From assembly GCF_013389665.1 (NCBI RefSeq), contig NZ_CP058316.1, forward strand, positions 2,046,001 to 2,110,000: a DNA stretch of 64,000 nucleotides, in the 5' to 3' direction. This stretch comes from Microbacterium oleivorans. Lineage in GTDB: Bacteria > Actinomycetota > Actinomycetes > Actinomycetales > Microbacteriaceae. Every line of letters starts with the position of its first letter. The first letter of the stretch is position 1. Shown one piece after another: positions 9,248 to 18,331 of this stretch. Made by a program: the position numbers and the translations under genes. The notes under the pieces were generated by a model that worked only from the letters and a program-made list of their open reading frames with translations, was not told the DNA's origin and did not search any database.

Positions 9248-9261
9248 TGTAACCGGTTACA
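9248..9261. promoter_or_regulatory. LacI-type operator 2
   Basis: TGTAACCGGTTACA is a perfect 14-base palindrome sharing the TGTAACCGG half-site with operator 1. It sits 40 bases before the GH13 start, where it could block that promoter. Confidence 0.78.
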
Positions 9262-9300
9262 TCAAGCCCTCACGCCATCGACGTCGCGAAGGAGACGCTC

Positions 9301-10923
9301 ATGACCGACGCTGCCCTGGCCGATCGCCTCGACCGCATCGTGCTGTACCAGGTTTATCCGCAGAGCTTCGCGGATGCCGACGGCGACGGCGTCGGCGATC
9401 TCGACGGTCTCGCTGCTCGGCTGGACTACCTCGCCTGGCTCGGCGTCGACGCCGTCTGGCTCACCCCCGTGTTCGTCTCGCCGTTCCGCGACGCCGGCTA
9501 CGACGTCGCGGACTTCGATCGCGTCGCCGCGCGCTACGGCGGCGACGCGGCGATGGACCGGCTGATCGCCGAGGCCGATCGGCGCGGCATCGGCATCGTG
9601 CTCGATCTCGTCGCCGGCCACACGTCCGACGAGCACGAGTGGTTCGCCGATGCGCTCGCGCGCGGTCCGGCCGGCGATCCCGACGGGGACCGCTACGTCT
9701 TCAGCCCCACCGCCGCCGACGGCTTCGCTCCGGTGCCGCGCGGGGATCGCGGGTTCTACAAGCCGAACTTCTTCGAGTTCCAGCCCGCGCTGAACTTCGG
9801 CTACGCCCGGCTGCACCCCGACGAGCCGTGGCGTCAGACAGTCGACGCGAAGGGCCCGCGCCGCAACCGCGACGCGCTCGTGGACATCATGCGCCGGTGG
9901 TACGACCGCGGCGTCGCCGGCTTCCGCGTCGACATGGCCGCATCGCTCGTCGAGGACGACCCCGGGCATCGCGAGACGGCGAGGCTGTGGCGCGACATCC
10001 GCCGTCGCCTCGACCGCACCCATCCCGGCCGCATCCTCGTCTCCGAGTGGGGAGACCCCGCCCGAGCGGTGCCGGCGGGTTTCGACGTCGACTTCTTCCT
10101 GCAGTTCGGCGGTGACAGTGACGGCCTGCCGCTGAAGTCGCTCTTCGAGAACGGCTCGGGCACCGTGCACGAGGCCTGGCCGCGCCGGGACGCCTGGGCG
10201 GATGCTGCGGGGAAGGGGGATGCCGCGGACTTCGTCGTCGCCTGGACCGAGGCGCGCGACGCGATCGCGGCAGCGGGAAGCCGGGGCGTGGTGGGACTCC
10301 CCACGGCCAACCACGACTTCACCCGGCTGGTCAGCGGCTCCCGGGATGCCCAGCAGGCACGCTCCGCGCTGCTGCTCGTGCTCACCTGGGCCGCGATGCC
10401 GTCGCTGTACTACGGCGACGAGATCGGGATGCGCTACCTGCCGGGCGTGGGCCCGCTCGAGGGGTCGTCCCTCGGGCCGACGTACGAGCGCGCCGGCTCG
10501 CGCACGCCGATGGCGTGGGGCGCGTCCACGGTGCTCGGGCAGCGGGCGCACGACGCGCGCTACCTGCCCGCCGACGACGCCCCCGACGCGCCGACGGTCG
10601 CCGGCCAGCTCGACGACCCGGCATCCCTGCTCCGGTTCGTCCGCGCCGCCGTCGCGCTGCGCCGGAGCGACCCGAGGCTCGGAGCGCGCGCGAGCCTCGA
10701 GGTGGAGTCGACGGGCTACCCGTTCGTGTACCGCCGGGGCGGAACGCTGCTGGTGGCCCTGAACCCCGCCGATCGTCCGTGCGAGGTCGCGCTCGGCGGG
10801 GTCGGCGACCCGGTCATCGCGACGGGCGCGCGTGTGATGGGGGAGCGCCTCCTGCTCGACGCCTTCGGTGCCGCGGTCGTCGACCTCGCACCGCGCGCCG
10901 CGGCGGCATCCATCCCCGCCTGA
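9301..10923 (+). CDS. GH13 alpha-glucosidase/oligo-1,6-glucosidase-like enzyme
   Basis: 540-residue family GH13 enzyme hydrolysing alpha-glucosidic bonds of short oligosaccharides; no signal peptide, so cytoplasmic. The TIM-barrel motifs are present in order: VYPQSFADADGDGVGDL near residue 20, WLTPVF, the nucleophile in GFRVDMA (Asp211), the acid/base in LVSEWGDP (Glu249) and the transition-state stabiliser in TANHDFTRL (Asp339). The GDGVGDL loop is characteristic of alpha-glucosidases and trehalose-type enzymes. A GAAGGAGAC ribosome site precedes the ATG. It is divergent from the LacI gene and the paired operators, so it is probably co-induced with the importer. Confidence 0.9.
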   Translation: MTDAALADRLDRIVLYQVYPQSFADADGDGVGDLDGLAARLDYLAWLGVDAVWLTPVFVSPFRDAGYDVADFDRVAARYGGDAAMDRLIAEADRRGIGIVLDLVAGHTSDEHEWFADALARGPAGDPDGDRYVFSPTAADGFAPVPRGDRGFYKPNFFEFQPALNFGYARLHPDEPWRQTVDAKGPRRNRDALVDIMRRWYDRGVAGFRVDMAASLVEDDPGHRETARLWRDIRRRLDRTHPGRILVSEWGDPARAVPAGFDVDFFLQFGGDSDGLPLKSLFENGSGTVHEAWPRRDAWADAAGKGDAADFVVAWTEARDAIAAAGSRGVVGLPTANHDFTRLVSGSRDAQQARSALLLVLTWAAMPSLYYGDEIGMRYLPGVGPLEGSSLGPTYERAGSRTPMAWGASTVLGQRAHDARYLPADDAPDAPTVAGQLDDPASLLRFVRAAVALRRSDPRLGARASLEVESTGYPFVYRRGGTLLVALNPADRPCEVALGGVGDPVIATGARVMGERLLLDAFGAAVVDLAPRAAAASIPA

Positions 10924-10935
10924 CCGCGCACACGA

Positions 10936-11005
10936 GCCTCGGGGGATCTCACCGAGCTCGGACGATTCCGCCGGAATCCTCCGAGCTTCGCGCGATGTTC
11001 CGACG
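10936..11005. repeat. Dispersed intergenic palindrome, copy 2
   Basis: Inner arms GCTCGGACGATTCCG (10955-10969 region) and CGGAATCCTCCGAGC form a strong hairpin. The outer arms are more degenerate, ending TTCGCGCGAT and TTCCGACG. Architecture and word content match the copies at 1336 and 18332. It follows directly on the GH13 stop and may also terminate that transcript. Confidence 0.7.
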
Positions 11006-11033
11006 CAGGTGCAGGTGCAGGTGCAGGTCAGGT
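11005..11033. repeat. Short GCAGGT tandem repeat
   Basis: Four consecutive GCAGGT units (a 6-base microsatellite) lie between the dispersed palindrome and the end of the SRPBCC pseudogene. Confidence 0.8.
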
Positions 11034-11281
11034 CAGGGATGTCACGAGGTGCCGTGCCCGCTGAGTGAGCAACCGGCGCAGGTAGGGCACGAGCACGATG
11101 CGCTCGACCGGGCGACCGAAGATCGGTGAGGCCAGGGTCACCCGGTCGGTCATGATCGTGCGATCGCCCGCTCACCGGTCCCGCGCATCGAGGCGACGTG
11201 GGCTCCGATGTCGAGGGCGGCGTCGAAGAGCGCGTCCGCCGCGACCGGCGCGCGTGTCTCGATCTCGAACGAGCTCGTCAC
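11028..11281 (-). pseudogene. SRPBCC (cyclase/dehydrase-like) family pseudogene with internal deletion and frameshift
   Basis: Reading leftward from GTG at 11281 (GGGAGG ribosome site upstream), the frame gives VTSSFEIETRAPVAADALF and DIGAHVASMRGTGERAIA, then a stop at 11150-11152: this is the N-terminus of the SRPBCC ligand-binding family. In another frame, overlapping by a few bases, 11153-11028 reads MTDRVTLASPIFGRPVERIV and PYLRRLLTQRARHL, matching the family C-terminus (usually GTRMTDRV...RYLRRLL). About 60-70 central residues are missing and the join is out of frame. An intact member is typically 140-160 residues. The gene is almost certainly dead. Confidence 0.75.
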
Positions 11282-11329
11282 CCGTCGATCCTCCCACCGG
11301 TCCGCGAGGCGGCGCGGGCCGGCGCCGGG

Positions 11330-12130
11330 TCAGTCGTCGGTCTCGGTGCGCAGCACCGAGCCGTCGACGTCGAGCGTGATCTCGACGATGCCCCGGTCGG
11401 CCGTGAGCACCGCGACGTCGAAGGGCGACCGGTCGTCGTCGTCGGCATCGATCTCGATGACCCGGCCGTCGGCCTCGGCGAGAGCCGCCTCGACCATCGA
11501 CCCCAGCGTCGCGGCATCCAGCACGTTCCCGGCCGCGACGTCGCCCGCCTCGGCCGCCTCGGTCTCGCGCACGGTCGCCGTGCCGTCGGCCGACACCCGC
11601 ACCTCTGACTCCGAGCCGTCGGCCGCGACGAGCTGCACGTCCCAGGTGCCGTCGCGGTCGGCATCGATCGACACGACGGATCCGTCGGCCGCGCCCCGGG
11701 CCGCGTCGGCGACGCGCTCGAGCTCGTCGACGGATGCCGCGCCATACGGCTCGGTCGAAGTGCCACCGGCGTTCGTGCGCTCGCCCGGAGCGCCGCCGCG
11801 GTCGCCGTCCGTGCCGACGGCGTTCGAGCGGGTGTCGTCCGAGACGAGGCTCGCCTCACGGCCGTCCTCGTCGTCGTCATCCGCGACGGCCGCTCCGATC
11901 GCTGCGCCACCGCCGACGAGCAGGGCCGCCGCGACGACGGCGCCGCCGGCGAGCAGAGCCGTCCGTCGGGCGCGGCGCGGCGGTGTCGCAGCGGTCGGTC
12001 CCGCGGGGACCTCGGCGTTCGAGGGGCTCGCGGCCGGCGCGGCGGCCGTCGGGGAGGCGGGGGGAACGGAGGCGGTGGGGTCGGCGGCGGGGGTGGGCTG
12101 GTCGTCGAGGTTGCGGTCGTGATCGCTCAT
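11330..12130 (-). CDS. PepSY-like membrane-anchored protein, putative target of the adjacent two-component system
   Basis: 266 residues: a long Pro/Ala-rich cytoplasmic N-terminus, one membrane helix (about residues 55-85, ALLAGGAVVAAALLVGGGAA) preceded by Arg residues, then a very acidic external domain. That domain holds repeated beta-hairpin units such as VVSIDADRDGTWDVQLV and VIEIDADDDDRSPFDVAVL, the pattern of PepSY proteins that sit beside OmpR-type systems. Function is unknown; a sensor-modulating or metal-buffering role is only a guess. Three phased CTGAAGC repeats lie upstream and recur before the response-regulator gene, which argues for control by that regulator. Confidence 0.7.
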   Translation of the reverse strand: MSDHDRNLDDQPTPAADPTASVPPASPTAAAPAASPSNAEVPAGPTAATPPRRARRTALLAGGAVVAAALLVGGGAAIGAAVADDDDEDGREASLVSDDTRSNAVGTDGDRGGAPGERTNAGGTSTEPYGAASVDELERVADAARGAADGSVVSIDADRDGTWDVQLVAADGSESEVRVSADGTATVRETEAAEAGDVAAGNVLDAATLGSMVEAALAEADGRVIEIDADDDDRSPFDVAVLTADRGIVEITLDVDGSVLRTETDD

Positions 12131-12153
12131 GCCTCGATGGTGCCGAGTGGTCG

Positions 12154-12181
12154 CTGAAGCAGCGCTGAAGCCTCCTGAAGC
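12154..12181. promoter_or_regulatory. Three phased CTGAAGC repeats (putative response-regulator site)
   Basis: CTGAAGC occurs at 12154-12160, 12165-12171 and 12175-12181, spaced 11 and 10 bases apart, i.e. on one face of the helix. The repeats lie 24-51 bases upstream of the PepSY-like gene. The same heptamer pair with 11-base spacing is found upstream of the response regulator at 14303-14320. Confidence 0.65.
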
Positions 12182-12212
12182 CGTCTTCAGCCGGCCGCCG
12201 CCGGGCGCGCGG

Positions 12213-13610
12213 TCAGGTGCCGGCGGGAAGGGTCACGGTGAAGCGCGCGCCGCCGAGCGGCGACGCCGAGAGGGCGACGGATCCGCCGGTCGCCTCGGCG
12301 ATGCCCCGCACGATCGCGAGGCCGAGCCCGCTCCCGCCGGCATCCCGTGCTCGCGCCTCGTCGAGCCGCACGAACCTCTGGAACACGCGGTCGTGCTCCC
12401 CGGGCGGGATGCCGGAGCCGTCGTCCTCGACCTCGAGCACGGCGCGACGGCCGTCCGGAGTCAGGGCGGTGCTGATGCGCACGCGTGAACGCGCATGGCG
12501 TGCGGCGTTGTCGGCGAGGTTGCGCACGAGCCGCGCGAGCATGCGCGGGTCGCCGGCCACACGTGCCGCGGTGATGCCCGATGCGTCCACCTCGACGGTG
12601 TTCCCGCCCGCACCCGCCTCCGGGCCGGCATCCCGTCCCCGCAGCCGCGACGCCTCGGCCAGCGCGAGGTCATCGAGATCGACGCTCTGCCGCCGCTGGG
12701 GCGCACGCTCGTCGAGGCGCGCGAGCAGCAGCAGCCCGTCGACGAGGTCCTGCATGCGCACTCCCTCGTCGACGACCACCTCGGCGAGGTCGCCGAGCGA
12801 GGTCGCCTCGGGGTGCGCGCGCGCGAGCTCCGCGTGCTGCCGGATCGTCGCGAGAGGGGATCGCAGTTCGTGCGAGGCGTCGGAGACGAAGCGTCGCTGC
12901 GCCGCCGCCGCGTCGTCGAGGCGCCCGAGCATACTGTTCATGGTCGCCGCCAGCGCCGCGATCTCGTCACGTGAGCGCGGTTCCGCGATGCGTCGATCGA
13001 GGCGGTCGGCGGTGATCGCCTCGACCTCCGCGCGGATCCGCGACACCGGCCGGAGCGCGCGTCCGACGACCCACCACGTCACGACCGCGACGAGGGCGAC
13101 CACGAGCACCGTCGACACCGCGAGCAGCGCGACGACCGTGCCGAGCGTCTCGTCGGCGTCATCGAGCGGCACCGCGAGCACCAGATACCGATCGTCGTCG
13201 ATCTCTTCGCGCACCAGCAGCATCCGCTCGCCGTCCACCGAGACGGTGGCGCCCGAAGCGGTGCGGGGGAGCGCGCCGTCGTCGGCGTCGTCCGAGGCGG
13301 CGATCACCGCGCCCGCGGCATCCTGCACCTGGGCGATCTCGTCGTCGAGAGCCGTGACCGCCGAGACGCCCTGCGCCTCGACCCGTGCCGCGAGCTCCTC
13401 GATGCGGGTCTCCGCGCCGCGTTCGGCCGCGGCCTGGATGCTGGCGCTCAGCACCGCCGCGAACGCGATCGAGCCCAGCACCATGACGAGCGCGACCGCC
13501 GCGGTCGCGATCGCCGTGATCCGGGCGCGCAGCGACGCCGACCGGATGCCGCGGCGTGGCGGCAGCCCCGCCGCGCCGGTCCGCTCGTGCGACGATCGCT
13601 CAGCCACCAT
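12213..13610 (-). CDS. Sensor histidine kinase (OmpR-system partner)
   Basis: 465-residue membrane kinase. Helices near residues 31-55 and 158-184 bracket an external sensor domain of about 100 residues; a HAMP linker follows (GRALRPVSRIRAEVEAITADRLDRR). The phospho-acceptor motif is SDASHELRSPLATI with His247, then the N box NLADNAARHAR and the G boxes EDDGSGIPPG and GGSGLGLAI. It autophosphorylates and passes phosphate to the response regulator encoded just upstream. Its start overlaps the end of the regulator gene by 11 bases. The stimulus is unknown; the sensor region is acidic and variable. Confidence 0.92.
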   Translation of the reverse strand: MVAERSSHERTGAAGLPPRRGIRSASLRARITAIATAAVALVMVLGSIAFAAVLSASIQAAAERGAETRIEELAARVEAQGVSAVTALDDEIAQVQDAAGAVIAASDDADDGALPRTASGATVSVDGERMLLVREEIDDDRYLVLAVPLDDADETLGTVVALLAVSTVLVVALVAVVTWWVVGRALRPVSRIRAEVEAITADRLDRRIAEPRSRDEIAALAATMNSMLGRLDDAAAAQRRFVSDASHELRSPLATIRQHAELARAHPEATSLGDLAEVVVDEGVRMQDLVDGLLLLARLDERAPQRRQSVDLDDLALAEASRLRGRDAGPEAGAGGNTVEVDASGITAARVAGDPRMLARLVRNLADNAARHARSRVRISTALTPDGRRAVLEVEDDGSGIPPGEHDRVFQRFVRLDEARARDAGGSGLGLAIVRGIAEATGGSVALSASPLGGARFTVTLPAGT

Positions 13611-14277
13611 CGGCCGCCAAGCGATAGCCCGCCCCGCGCACGGTCTCGATCGCTTCGCGGGCGAAGGGACGGTCGAGCTTGCGGCGGAGGTGTCCGACGT
13701 ACACCTCGACGATGTTGGGGTCGCCCTCGAAGTCCTCGTCCCAGACGCCGTCGATCAGCTCGCGCTTGGAGATCACCTGACCGCGGTGGCGCATGAGGTG
13801 CTGCAGCACGGCGAACTCGCGTGCGGTCAGCTCGATCTCGACGTCGCCGCGCCACACCCGACGCGCACCGGTGTCGAGCCGCAGATCGCCGGCCTCGAGC
13901 ACGACGGGGCGCTCGACACCTCCGCGCCGGATGAGGGCGCGCAACCGCGCGACGAGCACGGGGTACGAGAAGGGCTTCGTTACGTAGTCGTCGGCCCCGG
14001 TCTCGAGCGCCTCCACCTGATCCCACTCGCCGTCCTTGGCGGTGAGCATCAGCACGGGGGTCCAGTTCTCCTCGGCCCGCAGCGCCTCGCAGACCTTCCA
14101 CCCGCTCATGCCGGGCATCATGAGGTCGAGCACGATCGCGTCGTAGCGGGTCTCGCGGGCGCGCCAGAGCCCGTCGACGCCGTTGTGCGCCACATCGACG
14201 GCGAAGCCCTCCGCCTCGAGCCCGCGCCGCACGCCGTCGGCCAGGCGCACCTCGTCATCGACCACCAGTACTCGCAT
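13600..14277 (-). CDS. OmpR/PhoB-family response regulator
   Basis: 225-residue two-domain regulator. The receiver has the acidic pair VVDDE (Asp7, Asp8), phospho-acceptor Asp51 in IVLDLMMPGMSG and the conserved Lys in DDYVTKPFSYPVL near 101. The C-terminal winged helix shows ELTAREFAVLQHLMRHRGQV and the recognition region NIVEVYVGHLRRKL. The frame is open further upstream, but MRVLVVDDE at 14277 is the canonical start. Cotranscribed with the kinase gene. Two phased CTGAAGC heptamers in its own leader suggest autoregulation. Confidence 0.93.
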   Translation of the reverse strand: MRVLVVDDEVRLADGVRRGLEAEGFAVDVAHNGVDGLWRARETRYDAIVLDLMMPGMSGWKVCEALRAEENWTPVLMLTAKDGEWDQVEALETGADDYVTKPFSYPVLVARLRALIRRGGVERPVVLEAGDLRLDTGARRVWRGDVEIELTAREFAVLQHLMRHRGQVISKRELIDGVWDEDFEGDPNIVEVYVGHLRRKLDRPFAREAIETVRGAGYRLAADGG

Positions 14278-14302
14278 CGCCCCCCAGTGTGGCCCGTCGA
14301 TG

Positions 14303-14320
14303 CTGAAGCGGGCCTGAAGC
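14303..14320. promoter_or_regulatory. Two phased CTGAAGC repeats upstream of the response regulator
   Basis: CTGAAGC at 14303-14309 and 14314-14320, 11 bases apart, 26 bases before the regulator start; same word, orientation and phase as at 12154-12181. Confidence 0.65.
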
Positions 14321-14430
14321 GCACCGGGGCCTGTGCGGATCGGGGCCGTGCCCCCGGCGTTGTGTCGCCTGCACGGCGAATCTCCGCATCCGTTGTCGAC
14401 CGCATGCAGAACGGGCCATACCCGGAGCGT

Positions 14431-14436
14431 TAGCGT
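14431..14436 (+). promoter_or_regulatory. -10 element of the 2-oxo acid dehydrogenase operon (leaderless)
   Basis: TAGCGT lies exactly six bases before the GTG start at 14443, with no ribosome-binding sequence between. Confidence 0.45.
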
Positions 14437-14442
14437 TAGGGG

Positions 14443-15579
14443 GTGACCGACGAAGCAGACCACGATCCCGCTCTCGTCCGCGTCCTCGCGGCTGATGGGA
14501 CGTTCGACCCCTCACCCGAGGCGGAGCGCTACCTGCCGATGATCGAGGCGATCACCGACGCCGAGCTCGAGACGTTCTACCGCGACATGGTCACGGTGCG
14601 GGCGTTCGACCGCCAGGCGACGAACCTGCAGCGGCAGGGTCAGCTCGCGCTGTGGCCGCCGTCCTTCGGCCAGGAAGCGGCCCAGGTCGGCTCGGCCCGG
14701 GCGGCCCGACCGCAGGACCACCTCTTCCCGTCGTACCGGGAGCACGTCGTGTGCACGATCCGCGGCGTCGACCCGATCGACATCATCCGGCTCATGCGCG
14801 GTCTCACCCACGGCGGGTGGGATCCGACCGACCCGAAGAACGGCAACGCGCACATCTACACGCTCGTCCTCGGGTCGCAGACCCTCCACGCGACCGGCTA
14901 TGGAATGGGCATGGTCCTGGACGGCCGCACCGGCACCGGCGACCCCGAGCGCGACGAGGCCGTCATCGTCTACTACGGCGACGGCGCCTCCAGCCAGGGC
15001 GACGTGCACGAGGCCATGGTCTTCGCCAACAGCTACAACACCCCGCAGGTGTTCTTCCTGCAGAACAACCACTGGGCGATCTCGGTTCCCGTCTCGACGC
15101 AGTCCCGCGTGCCGCTGGTGCGCCGCGCGGCCGGTTACGGCATGCCCTCGGTCCGGGTCGACGGCAACGACGTGCTCGCCAGCTACGCGGTCTCCCGGCT
15201 CGCCCTCGACGAAGCCCGTTCGGGCCAGGGCCCCCGAGCGATCGAGGCGCTGACCTACCGCATGGGCGCGCACACGACGAGCGACGACCCGACGAAGTAC
15301 CGCACGAGCGACGAAGAGGCCTTCTGGGCGCAGCGCGATCCGATCGCGCGCATGCGCCGCTATCTCGAGGGTCGCGGAGCCGCGGGCGCCTTCTTCGACG
15401 ACGTGGATGCCGCCGCCGCGGCCTACGCCGACGACGTGCGGGTGCGCACCAACGAGCTCGGCGGGCTCGACCCCGCCGGCATGTTCGCGCACGTCTACAC
15501 AGACCCGCATCCGCTCGTCGAGCAGCAACGGCAGTGGCTCGCCGACTACGAGGCATCCTTCGAGGAGGGGCGCGCATGA
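14443..15579 (+). CDS. pdhA: 2-oxo acid dehydrogenase E1 component, alpha subunit
   Basis: 378-residue thiamine-diphosphate enzyme subunit that decarboxylates pyruvate or branched-chain 2-oxo acids. The ThDP motif is clear: GDGASSQGDVHEAM near residue 177, ending in LQNNHWAIS about 30 residues later. The substrate and phosphorylation-loop region is RMGAHTTSDDPTKYR near residue 275. It starts the three-gene E1alpha-E1beta-E2 operon; no E3 gene is in the window, so lipoamide dehydrogenase must come from elsewhere. Actinobacterial copies of this operon are annotated both as pyruvate and as branched-chain (bkd) dehydrogenases; the sequence does not decide. Confidence 0.88.
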   Translation: MTDEADHDPALVRVLAADGTFDPSPEAERYLPMIEAITDAELETFYRDMVTVRAFDRQATNLQRQGQLALWPPSFGQEAAQVGSARAARPQDHLFPSYREHVVCTIRGVDPIDIIRLMRGLTHGGWDPTDPKNGNAHIYTLVLGSQTLHATGYGMGMVLDGRTGTGDPERDEAVIVYYGDGASSQGDVHEAMVFANSYNTPQVFFLQNNHWAISVPVSTQSRVPLVRRAAGYGMPSVRVDGNDVLASYAVSRLALDEARSGQGPRAIEALTYRMGAHTTSDDPTKYRTSDEEAFWAQRDPIARMRRYLEGRGAAGAFFDDVDAAAAAYADDVRVRTNELGGLDPAGMFAHVYTDPHPLVEQQRQWLADYEASFEEGRA

Positions 15580-16556
15580 GCGTCGACACGATGCCCTTCA
15601 GCAGGGCGCTCAACGCCGGCATGCGCCGCGCGATGCAGAGCGACGACCACGTCCTGATGATGGGTGAGGACATCGGCCGCCTCGGTGGCGTGTTCCGTGT
15701 CACCGAGGGACTGCAGGCCGAGTTCGGCGACCGTCGCGTGCTCGACACCCCGCTGGCCGAGTCGGGGATCGTCGGCACGGCGATCGGCCTCGCGATGGCC
15801 GGTTTCCGCCCGGTGTGCGAGATCCAGTTCGACGGCTTCGTCTTCCCCGCCTTCGACCAGATCACGACGCAGCTGGCGAAGCTCACCAACCGGCACGAGG
15901 GACGGATGCCGTTCCCGGTCGTCATCCGCATCCCTTATGGCGGCCACATCGGCGCCGTCGAGCACCACCAGGAGAGCCCCGAGGCGTACTTCACGCACAC
16001 CGCGGGGCTCCGGGTCGTGTCGCCCTCGACGCCGAACGATGCGTACTGGATGATCCAGGACGCCATCGCCTCACCCGACCCGATCGTCTTCCTCGAGCCG
16101 AAGTCGCGGTACTGGGCCAAGGGCGAGGTCGACCTCGCCGCGCGCGCGCTGCCGCTGCACGCCTCGCGCGTCGTCCGCCGCGGCACCGACGTCACCCTCG
16201 TCGGTCACGGCGCGATGGTGACGGTGCTGCTGCAGGCCGCCGCCCTCGCCGAGAGCGAGGGCATCTCGTGCGAGGTCGTCGACGTCCGCTCGCTCTCGCC
16301 GGTCGACTACGGCCCCATCGTCGACTCGGTGCGGCGCACGGGCCGGATGGTCTACGGCCAGGAGGCTCCGGGCTTCACCTCGCTCGGCTCCGAGATCGCC
16401 GCGACCGTCACCGAGCAGGCCTTCTTCTCGCTCGAGGCACCCGTCCTCCGCGTGTCGGGGTTCGACGTGCCCTTCCCCGCCGCGAAGCTCGAGGGCGCCT
16501 ACCTGCCCGACGCCGACCGCATCCTCGAGGCCGTCGACCGCGCCCTCGCCTACTGA
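15576..16556 (+). CDS. pdhB: 2-oxo acid dehydrogenase E1 component, beta subunit
   Basis: 326 residues, forming the alpha2beta2 E1 with the preceding gene. Recognisable segments are [18 protein letters not shown] near residue 28, [19 protein letters not shown] near 65, [14 protein letters not shown] and the [20 protein letters not shown] region with the conserved active-site His. Its ATG overlaps the E1alpha stop (ATGA), so the two subunits are translationally coupled; a GAGGAGG site is inside the E1alpha 3' end. Confidence 0.9.
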   Translation: MSVDTMPFSRALNAGMRRAMQSDDHVLMMGEDIGRLGGVFRVTEGLQAEFGDRRVLDTPLAESGIVGTAIGLAMAGFRPVCEIQFDGFVFPAFDQITTQLAKLTNRHEGRMPFPVVIRIPYGGHIGAVEHHQESPEAYFTHTAGLRVVSPSTPNDAYWMIQDAIASPDPIVFLEPKSRYWAKGEVDLAARALPLHASRVVRRGTDVTLVGHGAMVTVLLQAAALAESEGISCEVVDVRSLSPVDYGPIVDSVRRTGRMVYGQEAPGFTSLGSEIAATVTEQAFFSLEAPVLRVSGFDVPFPAAKLEGAYLPDADRILEAVDRALAY

Positions 16557-16581
16557 TCCCGCCGACCCGATCGGAGCACCG

Positions 16582-17925
16582 ATGAGCACTCAGACCTTCC
16601 ACCTGCCGGACGTCGGCGAAGGCCTCACCGAGGCCGAGATCGTGCAGTGGCACGTCGCAGCCGGCGACGAGGTCGCGGTCGACGACGTCCTCGTCGAGAT
16701 CGAGACCGCCAAGTCGCTCGTCGAGCTGCCCTCGCCCTTCTCGGGCACCGTCGGCGAGCTGCTCGTCGGCGAGGGCGCCACCGTCGAGGTGGGGGCCGCG
16801 ATCATCACGATCGCCGGCGCCGCGGGAGAGGCGGATGCCGCCAGCGGCAACTCCGCGCACGGCGAAAAGCCCGACGAGAAGCCCGCGGCCGCCGACGCCG
16901 GCGACGGCAACGGTTCGGTGCTCGTCGGCTACGGCGGAGCCGGGCAGGTGCAGTCGCGCCGCCGCAAGCCCGCCGAGCCGCCCGTGCGCGCCGCCGTCGG
17001 CGTCGTCGCCAAGCCCCCGATCCGCAAGCTCGCCCGCGACCTCGGTGTCGACCTGGCCTCGGTGACGCCGACCGGATCGTCCGGCGAGGTCACCCGCGAG
17101 GATGTCGTGCAGCACGCGTCGCAGGCGTCCGTGTTCCGCAACCTGCAGACGCCCGCCCGTCCCGAGGTGCGCGAACAGACGATCCCGGTGCCCGCCGCGG
17201 TCACCGCGGCCCGGCCGGCGGATGACCGTGAAGAGACCATCCCCGTCAAGGGCGTGCGCAAGGTCACGGCCAAGCACATGGTCGACTCCGCGTACAGCGC
17301 CCCGCACGTGTCGGTGTGGACCGACGTCGATGCGACCCGCACGATGGAGCTCGTCAAGCGGATGAAGGCCTCGCCCGACTTCGCCGACATCAAGGTCTCG
17401 CCGCTGCTCATCGTCGCGCGGGCGGTCGTCTGGGCCGTGCGTCGCACGCCGATGGTCAACGCGGCCTGGGTCGAGACCGAGGGAGGCGCCGAGATCCGTG
17501 TGCGCCACTACATCAACCTCGGCATCGCGGCCGCGACGCCGCGCGGCCTGCTCGTACCGAACATCAAGGACGCCCAGGACCTCAACATGCGGGGTCTGGC
17601 CCGGGCGCTCGAGAAGCTGACGCTGACCGCTCGCGAGGGCAAGACCACGCCCGCCGATCAGCAGGGCGGGACGATCACGATCACGAACATCGGCGTGTTC
17701 GGGATGGATGCCGGCACGCCGATCATCAACCCGGGGGAGTCGGGGATCGTGGCCATGGGCACGATCCGCCAGAAGCCGTGGGTCGTCGACGGCGAGGTGC
17801 GCCCTCGCTACGTCACGACGGTGTCGGGCTCGTTCGACCACCGCGTGGTCGACGGCGACGGCATGAGCCGGTTCATCGCCGACGTGGCATCGGTGCTGGA
17901 GGAGCCCGCGCTGCTGCTCGACTGA
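16582..17925 (+). CDS. 2-oxo acid dehydrogenase E2, dihydrolipoamide acyltransferase
   Basis: 447-residue E2 core protein. Domains in order: one lipoyl domain (about 1-80) with the lipoylated lysine in [14 protein letters not shown] (Lys44); a long Ala/Gly/Asp-rich linker; a peripheral-subunit binding domain near 142-178 ([14 protein letters not shown]...GEVTREDV); and the C-terminal acyltransferase with the catalytic [15 protein letters not shown]. It transfers the acyl group from lipoamide to CoA. A single lipoyl domain and the HRVVDG motif fit a branched-chain or pyruvate E2. It follows E1beta by 25 bases. Confidence 0.92.
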   Translation: MSTQTFHLPDVGEGLTEAEIVQWHVAAGDEVAVDDVLVEIETAKSLVELPSPFSGTVGELLVGEGATVEVGAAIITIAGAAGEADAASGNSAHGEKPDEKPAAADAGDGNGSVLVGYGGAGQVQSRRRKPAEPPVRAAVGVVAKPPIRKLARDLGVDLASVTPTGSSGEVTREDVVQHASQASVFRNLQTPARPEVREQTIPVPAAVTAARPADDREETIPVKGVRKVTAKHMVDSAYSAPHVSVWTDVDATRTMELVKRMKASPDFADIKVSPLLIVARAVVWAVRRTPMVNAAWVETEGGAEIRVRHYINLGIAAATPRGLLVPNIKDAQDLNMRGLARALEKLTLTAREGKTTPADQQGGTITITNIGVFGMDAGTPIINPGESGIVAMGTIRQKPWVVDGEVRPRYVTTVSGSFDHRVVDGDGMSRFIADVASVLEEPALLLD

Positions 17926-18034
17926 TCGTCGGGGCGGCGGCTCGCACGAGAGCGCACCTGTGCGGCGAGGACGCACCCTGGATGGTGGGCGCTCGCCGTG
18001 GCGGTGCGTTCTCGCGCGGGAGTAGCCTCGGCGC

Positions 18035-18286
18035 ATGAGTGCACCGCGCGTTCCCGCACCGGACATCGATCCCGCGAACAAGCCGAAGGGGCCGGCGTCG
18101 TACTTCCCGAGCATCGAGAAGACGTACGGGCAGCCCGTGCAGCACTGGCTCGACCTCGCCGCCGATCAGCTCGCCGCCGGGACGCCGCACATGCAGGTCG
18201 TCGATACCCTCAAGAACGAGCAGGGACTGGGGCACGGTCACGCGAACGCCGTCGTCGCGTATGTGAAGGCGAAGCTCGCCGGTTGA
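18035..18286 (+). CDS. DUF4287-family small protein
   Basis: 83-residue cytosolic protein typical of DUF4287: PKGPASYFPSIEKTYGQPVQHWLDL followed by a helix and a C-terminal GLGHGHANAVVAYVKAKL. The family is widespread in actinobacteria and without known function. TAGCCT at 18023-18028, six bases before the ATG, suggests a leaderless transcript separate from the dehydrogenase operon. Confidence 0.85.
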   Translation: MSAPRVPAPDIDPANKPKGPASYFPSIEKTYGQPVQHWLDLAADQLAAGTPHMQVVDTLKNEQGLGHGHANAVVAYVKAKLAG

Positions 18287-18331
18287 CCCCGCGGCATCCG
18301 GTGCGCGGCGTCCGCCCTGCGCGGCATCCGC

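Noticed and set aside
9262..11175. 637-codon frame opposite the GH13 gene
   Set aside because: Antisense to an unmistakable GH13 enzyme with all catalytic motifs; no recognisable domain of its own.
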